NCBI GenBank assembly: GCA_938007995.1 | Contig: CALLLW010000001.1 | Location: 1 to 64,000 of the forward strand | From: an uncultured Granulosicoccaceae bacterium | Lineage (GTDB): Bacteria > Pseudomonadota > Gammaproteobacteria > Granulosicoccales > Granulosicoccaceae | DNA length: 64,000 nt | Reading direction: 5' to 3' | Shown here: in pieces, positions 48,929 to 57,251 of the stretch | Numbering within the stretch: position 1 is the stretch's first letter | Layout: every line of letters begins with the position of its first letter | Position numbers and translations under genes: made by a program | Notes under the pieces: model-generated | The model's input: the letters and a program-made list of their open reading frames with translations, nothing else | Database searches by the model: none | What the model was told of the DNA's origin: nothing

Positions 48929-49113
48929 CACCTGGCTGTAACCCGATTGCTGCAGCTCATGGGTGAATTGCTTTAGTAAAATTTCAAAGAGATGCAGTAC
49001 TTCGGCTATTCACAATCCATCGTGACGGTTGAATAATAGACGTTGCACAGGTGTACGTGGCGTAGTTGACGTATCACTGTCGTAGACTTCAAGCTTTACA
49101 TCAATAACAATCG

Positions 49114-49138
49114 TCCTGATATACCCGGAGTATCAGGA
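49114..49138. promoter_or_regulatory. Inverted repeat (possible operator) before the HTH-DUF4019 gene
   Basis: TCCTGATA and TATCAGGA form a perfect 8-bp inverted repeat with a 9-bp spacer, ending 8 bp before the ATG. The position suits autoregulation by the encoded HTH protein, or an mRNA hairpin at the ribosome-binding site. The rest of the 48929-49146 gap shows nothing recognisable. Confidence 0.55.
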
Positions 49139-49146
49139 TTAGAGAA

Positions 49147-49695
49147 ATGATAGATCAAGAACTCATCAAAAAGCTTCGCTCAAAGAAAAGCTGGTCACAG
49201 GAGCAGTTATCGCTGGTAGCGGGGCTAAGTCTGCGGACTGTTCAGCGTATTGAGAATGAAGGGAAGTGCTCTTTCGAATCGAAAAAAGCTATTGCGGCTG
49301 CGTTTGACCTCAATCCGGATTCACTATCAGCCGCTGGCGGCGTATCCATTAGCGAGGATGACGACAGACTGATATCAGCGATGACCTGGTTGAAGCGGGT
49401 AGATTCTGCTGACTATGAGAATTCTTGGGAAGATGCGGGCCAGGCCTTTAAGGCACGTGTAAGCCGATCGGACTGGATTGAAAAGATCAAAGCCGTGCGT
49501 GATCCACTCGGCAATAGTGAAATGCGTGCCATACATCATTGTAGTGAGCATGTGACGCTTCCCGGTGCACCAGACGGTGTCTATGTTGTTTTGCTTTTTG
49601 AGTCTGCCTTCAATAACAAGCGATCGTGCGAAGAGAAAATTGTGTTAGAAAAATCAGTGCAACAATGGAGTGTTGTCGGGTACTTTATTAACTGA
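49147..49695 (+). CDS. HTH-XRE regulator with DUF4019 domain
   Basis: A 182-aa protein. An XRE-type helix-turn-helix occupies about residues 5-60 (KSWSQEQLSLVAGLSLRTVQRIENEG). A DUF4019 domain follows (about residues 75-180) with its WEDAGQAFKARVSRSDW start, LPGAPDGVYVVLLFESAF core and a WSVVGYFI end. This HTH-DUF4019 combination is known in gammaproteobacteria, but its ligand and targets are unknown. It is the only gene of its transcription unit. Confidence 0.85.
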   Translation: MIDQELIKKLRSKKSWSQEQLSLVAGLSLRTVQRIENEGKCSFESKKAIAAAFDLNPDSLSAAGGVSISEDDDRLISAMTWLKRVDSADYENSWEDAGQAFKARVSRSDWIEKIKAVRDPLGNSEMRAIHHCSEHVTLPGAPDGVYVVLLFESAFNNKRSCEEKIVLEKSVQQWSVVGYFIN

Positions 49696-49765
49696 ATCAG
49701 TCAACATAGGTAAATGTCCAACGTAAACGAATTTCACTCCGTGTGGCAAGCACGGAGCAGGATAT

Positions 49766-50353
49766 TTATCGCAGCCCGTCTTCACCCACGGCATCAGCGG
49801 CCTCAAGACCCCCTACTCGCGGCAATGGTCTGCCTGAATCGGTAACAGCAACTGCCACCAGTATCTCGTTGGCTCTGGGGGCATCCGTGACTCGCACTTC
49901 CATCCCATCAAAATGACTGCGTACATAAGCGGCATCTTTATGGCCCAGTGGTACATCCAGCGGATGCCCACAGGAACCCATTTTTTTATTCGATGGAACC
50001 AGTGCGGCACCCTTCTCTACTGCTTTGCGCAATGGCGCCCCAAGTGCCGGGTGAAGTATTGCCGCCGCGTGCTCTAGCTCTCCCTGCATACCAACCAATG
50101 CAGCCTTGCCATAGCTTTCTGTTTGTGACGGATCGACACCCAACGCTGCTACCGCTTTATCACCCAGTAGCTGCCCCAGTTGCTCACCGTATGAAATCAA
50201 CTCTGACAAATCTTTGCTAAATTTGCCGGCGCAGGGATTCTCAATCACAGCAACAGCAGCACATTTACGTGTGGGTGGATCAATGGCCTGACCAATTTCT
50301 GTGTTGGTATCTTCGACTACAGTGATAATTTTTCGAATTTTCATGAGTGGCAC
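49766..50353 (-). CDS. AA_synth-family protein (paralog 2)
   Basis: A 195-aa protein of the Pfam AA_synth ('amino acid synthesis') family, whose biochemical function is not established. Shared landmarks with its upstream neighbour are IRKIITVVEDT, VIENPCAGKFSKDLSELI, ESYGKAALVGMQGELEHAA, LDVPLGHKDAAYVRSHFDGMEV and the end GLEAADAVGEDGLR. GTG 50353 aligns with the paralog start; ATG 50344 is an alternative. It is the last gene of the molybdenum-hydroxylase cluster. Confidence 0.85.
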   Translation of the reverse strand: MPLMKIRKIITVVEDTNTEIGQAIDPPTRKCAAVAVIENPCAGKFSKDLSELISYGEQLGQLLGDKAVAALGVDPSQTESYGKAALVGMQGELEHAAAILHPALGAPLRKAVEKGAALVPSNKKMGSCGHPLDVPLGHKDAAYVRSHFDGMEVRVTDAPRANEILVAVAVTDSGRPLPRVGGLEAADAVGEDGLR

Positions 50354-50389
50354 TCAGGCAACATTTTTATGTGTATTACTCAGCTGCCC

Positions 50390-50974
50390 TTAACGCAGAC
50401 CGTCTTCACCCTTGATATCAGATGCCTCGAGACCACCAGACCGGTTATGAACTCGGGCACCTGTTGACATCACCAGTACCAGTACCAGTTCGTTGGCACG
50501 AGGTGCGTCGTTAACACCCACTTCCATCGCATCAAAATGTGATCTTACATAGGACGCGTTGGTATGCGTCATCGGCACATCCAGCCTGGTGCCGGGTGCA
50601 CCAACTTTTTTTGTCGATGGCACAATCGCCATGCTATCCGTGATCAGTTCCCGCATTGAATAACCACCGGGCACATGCCAAAGTGCGCCGTGTTCTATTT
50701 CACCAGCTTCACCAACGATTGCACCTTTGCCGTAGCCTTCAATCAAGGATGCATCACCGCCAAGCGCTTTTATAAGACGTTGAGCCATATCAATACCCAG
50801 CGGTTTCAGATCATCCATAAACCCGGCAATATCTTCCTCGTATCGGCCTGCATACGGGTTTTCAATCACGGCAATACACGAGGCTTTGCGCAGTGGTTTG
50901 CTGGCAATCGGGCCACCCTCGTGAAAGGTTTCTTCCACACTGACAAGCATCTTTCTGATATTGACTTCAGGCAC
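50390..50974 (-). CDS. AA_synth-family protein (paralog 1)
   Basis: A 194-aa AA_synth-family protein, a tandem duplicate of the gene at 49766-50353. It contains IRKMLVSVEETFHEGGP, VIENPYAGRYEEDIAGFM, EGYGKGAIVGEAGEIEHGA, LDVPMTHTNASYVRSHFDAMEV and the end GLEASDIKGEDGLR. It starts with GTG 50974, with GGAG 9 nt upstream. The retained pair suggests a heteromeric complex or two related substrates. It follows the UPF0280 gene by 20 bp. Confidence 0.86.
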   Translation of the reverse strand: MPEVNIRKMLVSVEETFHEGGPIASKPLRKASCIAVIENPYAGRYEEDIAGFMDDLKPLGIDMAQRLIKALGGDASLIEGYGKGAIVGEAGEIEHGALWHVPGGYSMRELITDSMAIVPSTKKVGAPGTRLDVPMTHTNASYVRSHFDAMEVGVNDAPRANELVLVLVMSTGARVHNRSGGLEASDIKGEDGLR

Positions 50975-50994
50975 TTTTACTTTGCTCCTGTAAT

Positions 50995-51927
50995 TTAGTG
51001 CTGCGATTGTTTTTGGCTTGCAGTTTTCGCTACAGGCAACCGGGTTTTGGCAGCCAGAGACTCAAATGACGCTGTTGTCGCAGTGCGTCCCTGCAGTAGT
51101 AGGTATGCTGCATGTATTCGACCAGCTTGAACTAATTTTTCGGCTAACTCAAGGCCACTCGATAGCGCGGCATTTTTCTCAGATTCACTGAACGGCTGCA
51201 CATCTACCGTGACTAACTGATCACCAAGATCAGAGTCCGGATCGATTGTGATCGCCGGTGCTTTTTCAATCTTTGACCCACCAGGGTGATCTGACGGTAA
51301 ATTGATCGCGTTGGCAATAATAGTGGCAGAAGCATCGGCGCTTGCGGCATTCTGCGCAAGTACGGTGACAGAATCTGCCACACCAAGACTCAGGCTACGA
51401 CCGTGACGACCACTGGTAGCAATCCCGCCAATACCGTCAGCGGAATGTAGGCTAACCTGCGCCAGAAGTGTTCCGTTTAACGGATCTGCAACGCCTACAT
51501 TACTTTGGTGAGTATCGGCAAGCCACAGTGCGATATCACCACCGTTGTTGACGCTGATCGCGGTTAAATCATCCGAGTTATGCAGTATGGCGGCAAGTAT
51601 TTCATCAGCCACTGATCCCGCTACAGCGGCCATGGGGGTAATGAAGTGAGTCGATGCAAAACAGTTTGTCGCATGCCACATACGCTGTGCTGTCGGATCT
51701 TTGAAAGCACAACTAACAGCTACCGGCTGGGCTACCAGCTGAGCTACCGGCTGACGCAGCTTTTCAAGTTCTGCAACCAGCCCTTCGAGCACGGTGGCGA
51801 ATCGGCTTTCAGCTCGTTGCCACGCGTATGCTATTTGTTCGCGGGGGCCTTCTATCCGGATAATCAGATCAATGGGACCGTGCTGCAGGTGCAGGTCACA
51901 TCCGTTGTTAATTAATGCTGTTTGCAC
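50995..51927 (-). CDS. UPF0280 / ApbE-like protein
   Basis: A 310-aa protein with the UPF0280 core: THFITPMAAVAGSVADEILAAI near residue 92, VNNGGDIALWLAD near residue 125 and IGGIATSGRHGRSLSLGVADSVTVLA near residue 165. These segments resemble the FMN-transferase ApbE, so flavin handling is possible. It is encoded between the 6-hydroxynicotinate-reductase-like gene and the AA_synth pair. The C-terminal ~90 residues are less conserved and acidic. Confidence 0.8.
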   Translation of the reverse strand: MQTALINNGCDLHLQHGPIDLIIRIEGPREQIAYAWQRAESRFATVLEGLVAELEKLRQPVAQLVAQPVAVSCAFKDPTAQRMWHATNCFASTHFITPMAAVAGSVADEILAAILHNSDDLTAISVNNGGDIALWLADTHQSNVGVADPLNGTLLAQVSLHSADGIGGIATSGRHGRSLSLGVADSVTVLAQNAASADASATIIANAINLPSDHPGGSKIEKAPAITIDPDSDLGDQLVTVDVQPFSESEKNAALSSGLELAEKLVQAGRIHAAYLLLQGRTATTASFESLAAKTRLPVAKTASQKQSQH

Positions 51928-51968
51928 CTGAATAAAATCTTTTTTCAGACTGGCTCAGTCAGAGCCAA

Positions 51969-53492
51969 TCAGCTATCAGACCATGCATATAAAGTTGATT
52001 TTGTCGGCCAGGCGTTTGAGGCTGGCTCTATCTCGCTCCCGCTTAGGATATGATCGTTCTGACCACCCAGCTGTCCTTTTAGTGCGTCTGTTACCGGTGT
52101 TACATGTTTAAGATGACCACCGAGCGCCTCATAATCCTGCAGTCGCATGGTAAATTCTACCGGTGCCACCAGTGCGGGCGTGGGTACGTATCCAAAGGAA
52201 TTGCGTGGCAGGCGCGTGACATCGACCATTAACGTAATGCCACCACCAGGCCACACATAAACAGGAGCACCACCACAGGTAACTCGAGTCAGCATGTTCC
52301 TGACAGAGCGGGTAAGCATGACCGGGTTTTCGGTTACCCCTGCTCGCAACGAACCACCGGCACCACCCACAAACAACACGCTACAGAGTGCCGGCTCACA
52401 ATTTTCAGCGATGCGCTCAACCGTTTGCTGTAATGCATCTGGCAGATCCATTTTGCAAGGCTTGAGGTTATCGTCAAGCTCATAGTAACCATACTGCTCG
52501 CCCGTGGTTGAAACCATCAACAGTGAGCTGCCGGGCTTTGCGTGTTTCGGGTTGAAGTCGCCAAGGATTGCAAGCGGGTCTGTGATGTCTGTGCCACCCC
52601 AGCCGGTACCCGGCTCTGCCACCTGAAAATAGCGCCCGGGTGTTGACTTACGACCCAGCACCTTAATGCCGGTTGGTTGCCAGCCAATGACCTTACCAGC
52701 CTGGTGTTCCGATACCACACCGGTAATATGATCATCAACGACTACCACCTCATCAACCAGACCCTGCCACTGCGAGGCAAACATACCGATGGTTGCCGAA
52801 CCACAACCGACACGCATCTTTTCTTCAGTAACGCCGTCAACAACTGGTGGTTTACCCGCTTGCACAAGCAGTGAAGCACCATTGTCGATGGTCAGCTCAA
52901 CCGGTTCACAGTTACACAGTTGCAGCAGACTGTCACAGGTAGTTCGGCCCTCTTTTTTTGAGCCACCGGTTAGATGCTGAACGCCACCCAGTGACAACAT
53001 CTGTGAACCATACTCACCGGTTGTGACATGACCAATGGCTTCACCTTTTGCACGTACCAGACTTTGCTCCGGACCGATATGCCGATCAGTGTCTATTTTT
53101 ACTTTAACACCACAGTAACTGTAGATACCTTCAGTGACGACCGTAACCATATCGATACCATCAATCTTCTGCGATACGATAAAAGGCGCTGGTTTATAGT
53201 CGGGATAAGTTGTACCGGCACCCACGGCAGTGATGAAACACTCTTCTTCACGTAGTAACGCTCCTGAACCGTTGCCTTCTACAAACTTAACTAATTCGCC
53301 GCCACTTTCTATGGTGCTTGCCAGAACCCGGTGCGGGTCGGTGCGTACCAGCTGACCCTCACTGTTGGCGTAGCGATCACAGGCGCCGGATTTACCATCT
53401 GCGATATAACACATGACCGGACAGGCATCGCAGCGAATTTTACCAGCGTTTTTGTTTGACTCTTTGCCAGACGATGTTTCAGATTCACTCAT
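51969..53492 (-). CDS. 6-hydroxynicotinate reductase-like iron-sulfur protein
   Basis: A 507-aa protein resembling 6-hydroxynicotinate reductase of nicotinate-fermenting Eubacterium and homologs in aerobic nicotinate degraders. The N-terminus has a CDACPVMCYIADGKSGACDRY cysteine cluster suited to a 4Fe-4S centre. Further conserved parts are GTTYPDYKPAPFIVSQKIDG, VTEGIYSYCGVKVKIDTDRH and VGCGSATIGMFASQW. It overlaps the molybdenum hydroxylase gene by 4 bp (ATGA). Reduction of a hydroxylated N-heterocycle is inferred; the actual substrate is open. Confidence 0.82.
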   Translation of the reverse strand: MSESETSSGKESNKNAGKIRCDACPVMCYIADGKSGACDRYANSEGQLVRTDPHRVLASTIESGGELVKFVEGNGSGALLREEECFITAVGAGTTYPDYKPAPFIVSQKIDGIDMVTVVTEGIYSYCGVKVKIDTDRHIGPEQSLVRAKGEAIGHVTTGEYGSQMLSLGGVQHLTGGSKKEGRTTCDSLLQLCNCEPVELTIDNGASLLVQAGKPPVVDGVTEEKMRVGCGSATIGMFASQWQGLVDEVVVVDDHITGVVSEHQAGKVIGWQPTGIKVLGRKSTPGRYFQVAEPGTGWGGTDITDPLAILGDFNPKHAKPGSSLLMVSTTGEQYGYYELDDNLKPCKMDLPDALQQTVERIAENCEPALCSVLFVGGAGGSLRAGVTENPVMLTRSVRNMLTRVTCGGAPVYVWPGGGITLMVDVTRLPRNSFGYVPTPALVAPVEFTMRLQDYEALGGHLKHVTPVTDALKGQLGGQNDHILSGSEIEPASNAWPTKSTLYAWSDS

Positions 53493-56338
53493 ACTGATTG
53501 TCCATTGTGCTTTAGTATCGCTGCTCTAACTCTGGCGGGTGTTGCCGGGAGTTCACGCAGCTCTGCACCACAGGCGTGCGTGATTGCATTGATTATTGCT
53601 GGCGCCGTGGGTATCAACACGTGTTCACCAAGGCCTTTCGCCCCGTAAGGTCCTTCAGCATCAGGCACCTCTATGATGTGATGTTCGAATTCGGGAATAT
53701 CACCAATTGTGGGGATCAGGTAGTCGTGAAGATTCTCTATTCTGCCGGGTTCAAACTCCTCCATCAGTGCCATGCCAATACCCTGGGTTGCACCACCCTC
53801 TATTTGCCCTTCGATGAGCTGCGGATTAATCGCGCATCCAACATCGTGCGCTGTAGTGATTTTTTCAAGCTTGACAGTACCGAGTTCAGTGTCCACCAAA
53901 AGCTCAACTACCTGCGCACCATAACCATACTGTGCATACGGTATACCCTGCCCGTTATTGTCTAGTGCGCCAACATCCGGGTTATAGGTTTCCTGTGCTT
54001 CAAATACATACTCTGATCCTTTTGCCAAAGCCTGCAGATCGATTCGGTGTTCAGTACCAGCGTCTTTAACCAGTACAGCATCGATTATAAATTCAAAATG
54101 AGAATCTTCTGATGCATTCACACATCGCAACAGTTGTTGTCGTAATGCATTCGCTGATGCAATAGCTGCATTGCCGGTCACAAACGTCTGGCGTGAGGCG
54201 GAAGTCTTACCCGCATCCGGTGTGAGATCGGTATCCGCACCCACCAGGTTAATCATTGAAAGGTTCACACCCAGTGCATCCGCAACCATTTGCGTAATGA
54301 CAGTATTTGATCCCTGACCCAGATCAATTGCCCCCTGGTGCAAAACAATTTCACCACTCGGCTTCAGACCGATTTTTATTGTCGACGGATTGGGCAGAGA
54401 CGTGTTGCCACAACCATACCAGCAGCTGGCAACACCAACGCCACGCTTAACGATTGAATCAGACAGATTATGTTGCTTTGCCTGGTAAAGTGCGTTTTGC
54501 CATGCCGGTATCAGTGCTTCAAGACAATCGGCGATACCCACTCCCTGGTTAAAGACCTGTCCAGTCACGGTAGGCTGATCGTTTCTGATCGCGTTGTCCA
54601 AGCGGAACTGAAGTCGATCAATAGAGATTTTTTCCGCCAGCTGATCAAGTAATGATTCAACTGCGAAGGCTGCCTGCGGCACACCAAAACCACGGAACGC
54701 ACCCGCTGGTACCACATTAGTTGTGACCGCTTTGGTGTGCGCTTTGTAGTTTGGCACATAGTAGGGCCCGGACGCATGTACCGGCACCCGATTGGCAACT
54801 GTCGGCCCCCAGCTCGCATAACTGCCGGTATTAAAGACACCGAAAAAATCAATAGCCTCAAGCTTGCCATTTTTGTTGCAGCCAATAGCAACCTGCATAT
54901 CTGACGGGTGACGTTTGGTTGTTGATTGCATCGACTCGGTGCGGGTGTAGATGCCGCCAACCGGTTGATCAAGCAGACTTGCAGCGATACACAACGCAGG
55001 CTGGATAGAGAGATCAAGCTTAGAGCCGAAACCACCACCGACTGCTGTTGGTATAACTCGCACCTGCGACTTTTCAATGCCGAGAATTTCTGCCAGTGAT
55101 TCCTGAGTCATGCCCGCAGTCTGGGTGCAGGTGTAGACCTCTATACGATCACCTACGCGTTGGGCAAAACCGGCTTCAGGTTCAATGTAGGCGTGTTCAA
55201 CATGCCGTGTTTTAAAGCTACCTGATACCAGGCAATCAACACTTTCAAGGCTGGCAGATGCTTCACCTCTTTGCACCAGCCCTTCAACGAGAATGTTATT
55301 TTTGCGCCCGTCAATAACAGGATCACTTTCAAGCGCCTGAAGCGGATCGGTGACTGCCGCCAATTCCTGCCAGGTGATTGGAAAGGCATCATCTCTTAGA
55401 GCGCTTATGGCTTGCCGGTCGCCAACAACCGCTGCAACTGCTTCACCACGAAAATGCGTTTTGTGTTCCGCGAATACCGGTTGATCGGTAAAGCCCGGTA
55501 TCACACCGAATCTGTTAACACCTTTAATATCTTCAGCGCTGATAACCAGCGCGATACCAGGTGTGGACTTTGCCCAGGTTTGTGTATCGCCCAGTGTGAA
55601 GCTGGCACTGTGATACGGGCTTCTTATGATTTTTAGTCGCAGTGCATCTGATGGAATAACGTCAGCGCCAAATTTCTCTGTACCACGAACCTTGGGCAAT
55701 CCGTCCAGTCGGGAAATTCTGGCACCCACAGCGGATGGTTTGTCTGTAAGCCGCGCATTGTCAGGCAGCGCTGCGTGAGCTACATCACAGGCATCAGCAA
55801 GTTGTCGCTTTACAGCTACCAGAAATACTGCGTCTATTATTTTCGCATAACCGGTACACCGGCATAACACTCCGCCCAGCGCATCTTTGATGCTCTGCCG
55901 GTCAACCGCTTGTGTGGCTGTATCATTCTTACCCGTGAGCTCTGCTTGCCTACGCGCTGCACGCTGAATGAGGGACGCTGCAGACATCAACATACCGGGT
56001 GTGCAGATACCGCACTGCGCAGCACCGGTTTGTAGAAATGCTTCACGCAGTTCGGCCAGTACCGGATCATCAGCCTCTGCGGTTAAAACGTTCGCATCAG
56101 CCAACTGTGCCGCAGGCACCAGGCATGCGCACGCCGGCTCTCCATTCAGCAGGATCGTACAAGCTCCACAATCACCCGCATCACAACCAACTTTGGTTGC
56201 AAGCAATCCCTGATCGCGAAGAAAGTCCGACGTACGCTGCAATGGTTCTGCCGTTGCACTAACCGACCGACCGTTGATGGTAACGATGAATGATGCAGTG
56301 GCTGCATCCACACTGCGCTGTGCACGTATATCATTCAT
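53489..56338 (-). CDS. Fused 2Fe-2S / molybdopterin subunit of a xanthine dehydrogenase-family hydroxylase
   Basis: A 949-aa fusion. About residues 1-180 are the two-[2Fe-2S] small subunit (GCDAGDCGACTILLNGEPACAC, CGICTPGMLMSAASL and CRCTGYAKIIDAV). The rest is the molybdopterin subunit, with the GGGFGSKLD and GAFRGFGVPQAAFAVES motifs and a C-terminal GPYGAKGLGEHV containing the catalytic Glu. ATG 56338 overlaps the FAD-subunit stop (ATGA). Such enzymes hydroxylate N-heteroaromatics or aldehydes. The 6-hydroxynicotinate-reductase-like neighbour favours an N-heterocycle. Confidence 0.9.
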   Translation of the reverse strand: MNDIRAQRSVDAATASFIVTINGRSVSATAEPLQRTSDFLRDQGLLATKVGCDAGDCGACTILLNGEPACACLVPAAQLADANVLTAEADDPVLAELREAFLQTGAAQCGICTPGMLMSAASLIQRAARRQAELTGKNDTATQAVDRQSIKDALGGVLCRCTGYAKIIDAVFLVAVKRQLADACDVAHAALPDNARLTDKPSAVGARISRLDGLPKVRGTEKFGADVIPSDALRLKIIRSPYHSASFTLGDTQTWAKSTPGIALVISAEDIKGVNRFGVIPGFTDQPVFAEHKTHFRGEAVAAVVGDRQAISALRDDAFPITWQELAAVTDPLQALESDPVIDGRKNNILVEGLVQRGEASASLESVDCLVSGSFKTRHVEHAYIEPEAGFAQRVGDRIEVYTCTQTAGMTQESLAEILGIEKSQVRVIPTAVGGGFGSKLDLSIQPALCIAASLLDQPVGGIYTRTESMQSTTKRHPSDMQVAIGCNKNGKLEAIDFFGVFNTGSYASWGPTVANRVPVHASGPYYVPNYKAHTKAVTTNVVPAGAFRGFGVPQAAFAVESLLDQLAEKISIDRLQFRLDNAIRNDQPTVTGQVFNQGVGIADCLEALIPAWQNALYQAKQHNLSDSIVKRGVGVASCWYGCGNTSLPNPSTIKIGLKPSGEIVLHQGAIDLGQGSNTVITQMVADALGVNLSMINLVGADTDLTPDAGKTSASRQTFVTGNAAIASANALRQQLLRCVNASEDSHFEFIIDAVLVKDAGTEHRIDLQALAKGSEYVFEAQETYNPDVGALDNNGQGIPYAQYGYGAQVVELLVDTELGTVKLEKITTAHDVGCAINPQLIEGQIEGGATQGIGMALMEEFEPGRIENLHDYLIPTIGDIPEFEHHIIEVPDAEGPYGAKGLGEHVLIPTAPAIINAITHACGAELRELPATPARVRAAILKHNGQSV

Positions 56339-57207
56339 GCCGCAGTTTCCCCGGCTGCGAGCAGGCATCTGTTCAATGAACGCCTGACCAGTGACAGGCA
56401 GGCATCTTTGCGATAGGCGGCAGTACCGCGAACATCGTTTATCGGACTTAGTGCGCCAAGAGATGCTGGCAACTGGTTTAGTATCGTTTGTTCTGTGGCA
56501 GGTTTGCCAATCAGCAATGACTCGACCTCTTGTAACCTGACTGCAACTTCAGAACACGAGCCAGCAGAGACCGCCGCTTCAATGATGATTCCATCTTCTA
56601 CCAACAACCTCGAAGCCACCATAACAATAGAGATAACCAGATACTCACGTGCGCCGAGTTTTATAAAATCACTCACGCCGCCGAGCCCACTGGCTGGAAT
56701 ACTTATAGAGGTGACTAACTCACCGGGTTTAAGCGCGGTGCGTCTGTTACCCAACACAAAATCTGAAAGCGCAACACGTCGTGTGTTGCTTGCTGATGCG
56801 AGATTCACCACTGCATTGCAGATCAGCAGAGGTGGTAAACCATCTGCCGCAGGTGATGCATTGCAGAGATTACCAGCAATGCTCGCACGACTTTGAATCT
56901 GTACCGAGCCCACTTCTTTGGCTGCGAGTTGTAAGGCCTTAAGTGAAGCAGGCAGGTCGGCGCGGATAATGTCGGTCCAGCTGCACAATGCACCAATAGT
57001 TAAACCATGTTCATCAACCTGCAGGCGCTTTAATTCTTCGATGCCGGTGATGTCCATGACAGCAGAGTCTGGTGTGCTATCACGCAGCGACGGGTAGTAA
57101 TCAGTACCACCAGCCAGAATAGTGTATGCGGTCTGATCAAGCAGCTGCAGTGCTTGCTGCAATGAATGTGGTCTTGTATGCAACAACTGTTGATTAATCT
57201 GCGTCAT
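56335..57207 (-). CDS. FAD-binding subunit of the molybdenum hydroxylase (CoxM/XdhB type)
   Basis: A 290-aa FAD-binding domain protein. TILAGGTDYYPSLRDSTP near residue 32 and SRASIAGNLCNASPAADGLPPLL near residue 105 are the two FAD-binding motifs. A CO-dehydrogenase-flavoprotein C-terminal domain follows. It is the first gene of the catabolic operon and passes electrons from the fused FeS/Mo subunit encoded downstream. Confidence 0.9.
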   Translation of the reverse strand: MTQINQQLLHTRPHSLQQALQLLDQTAYTILAGGTDYYPSLRDSTPDSAVMDITGIEELKRLQVDEHGLTIGALCSWTDIIRADLPASLKALQLAAKEVGSVQIQSRASIAGNLCNASPAADGLPPLLICNAVVNLASASNTRRVALSDFVLGNRRTALKPGELVTSISIPASGLGGVSDFIKLGAREYLVISIVMVASRLLVEDGIIIEAAVSAGSCSEVAVRLQEVESLLIGKPATEQTILNQLPASLGALSPINDVRGTAAYRKDACLSLVRRSLNRCLLAAGETAA

Positions 57208-57251
57208 TTTTTAATCTGCCAATATCAGCTGCGCTGTTTCAGTTCATTCAG

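Noticed and set aside
53576-53965. 129-codon ORF antisense to the molybdenum hydroxylase
   Set aside because: A shadow frame opposite the conserved C-terminal part of the Mo subunit, with no independent support.
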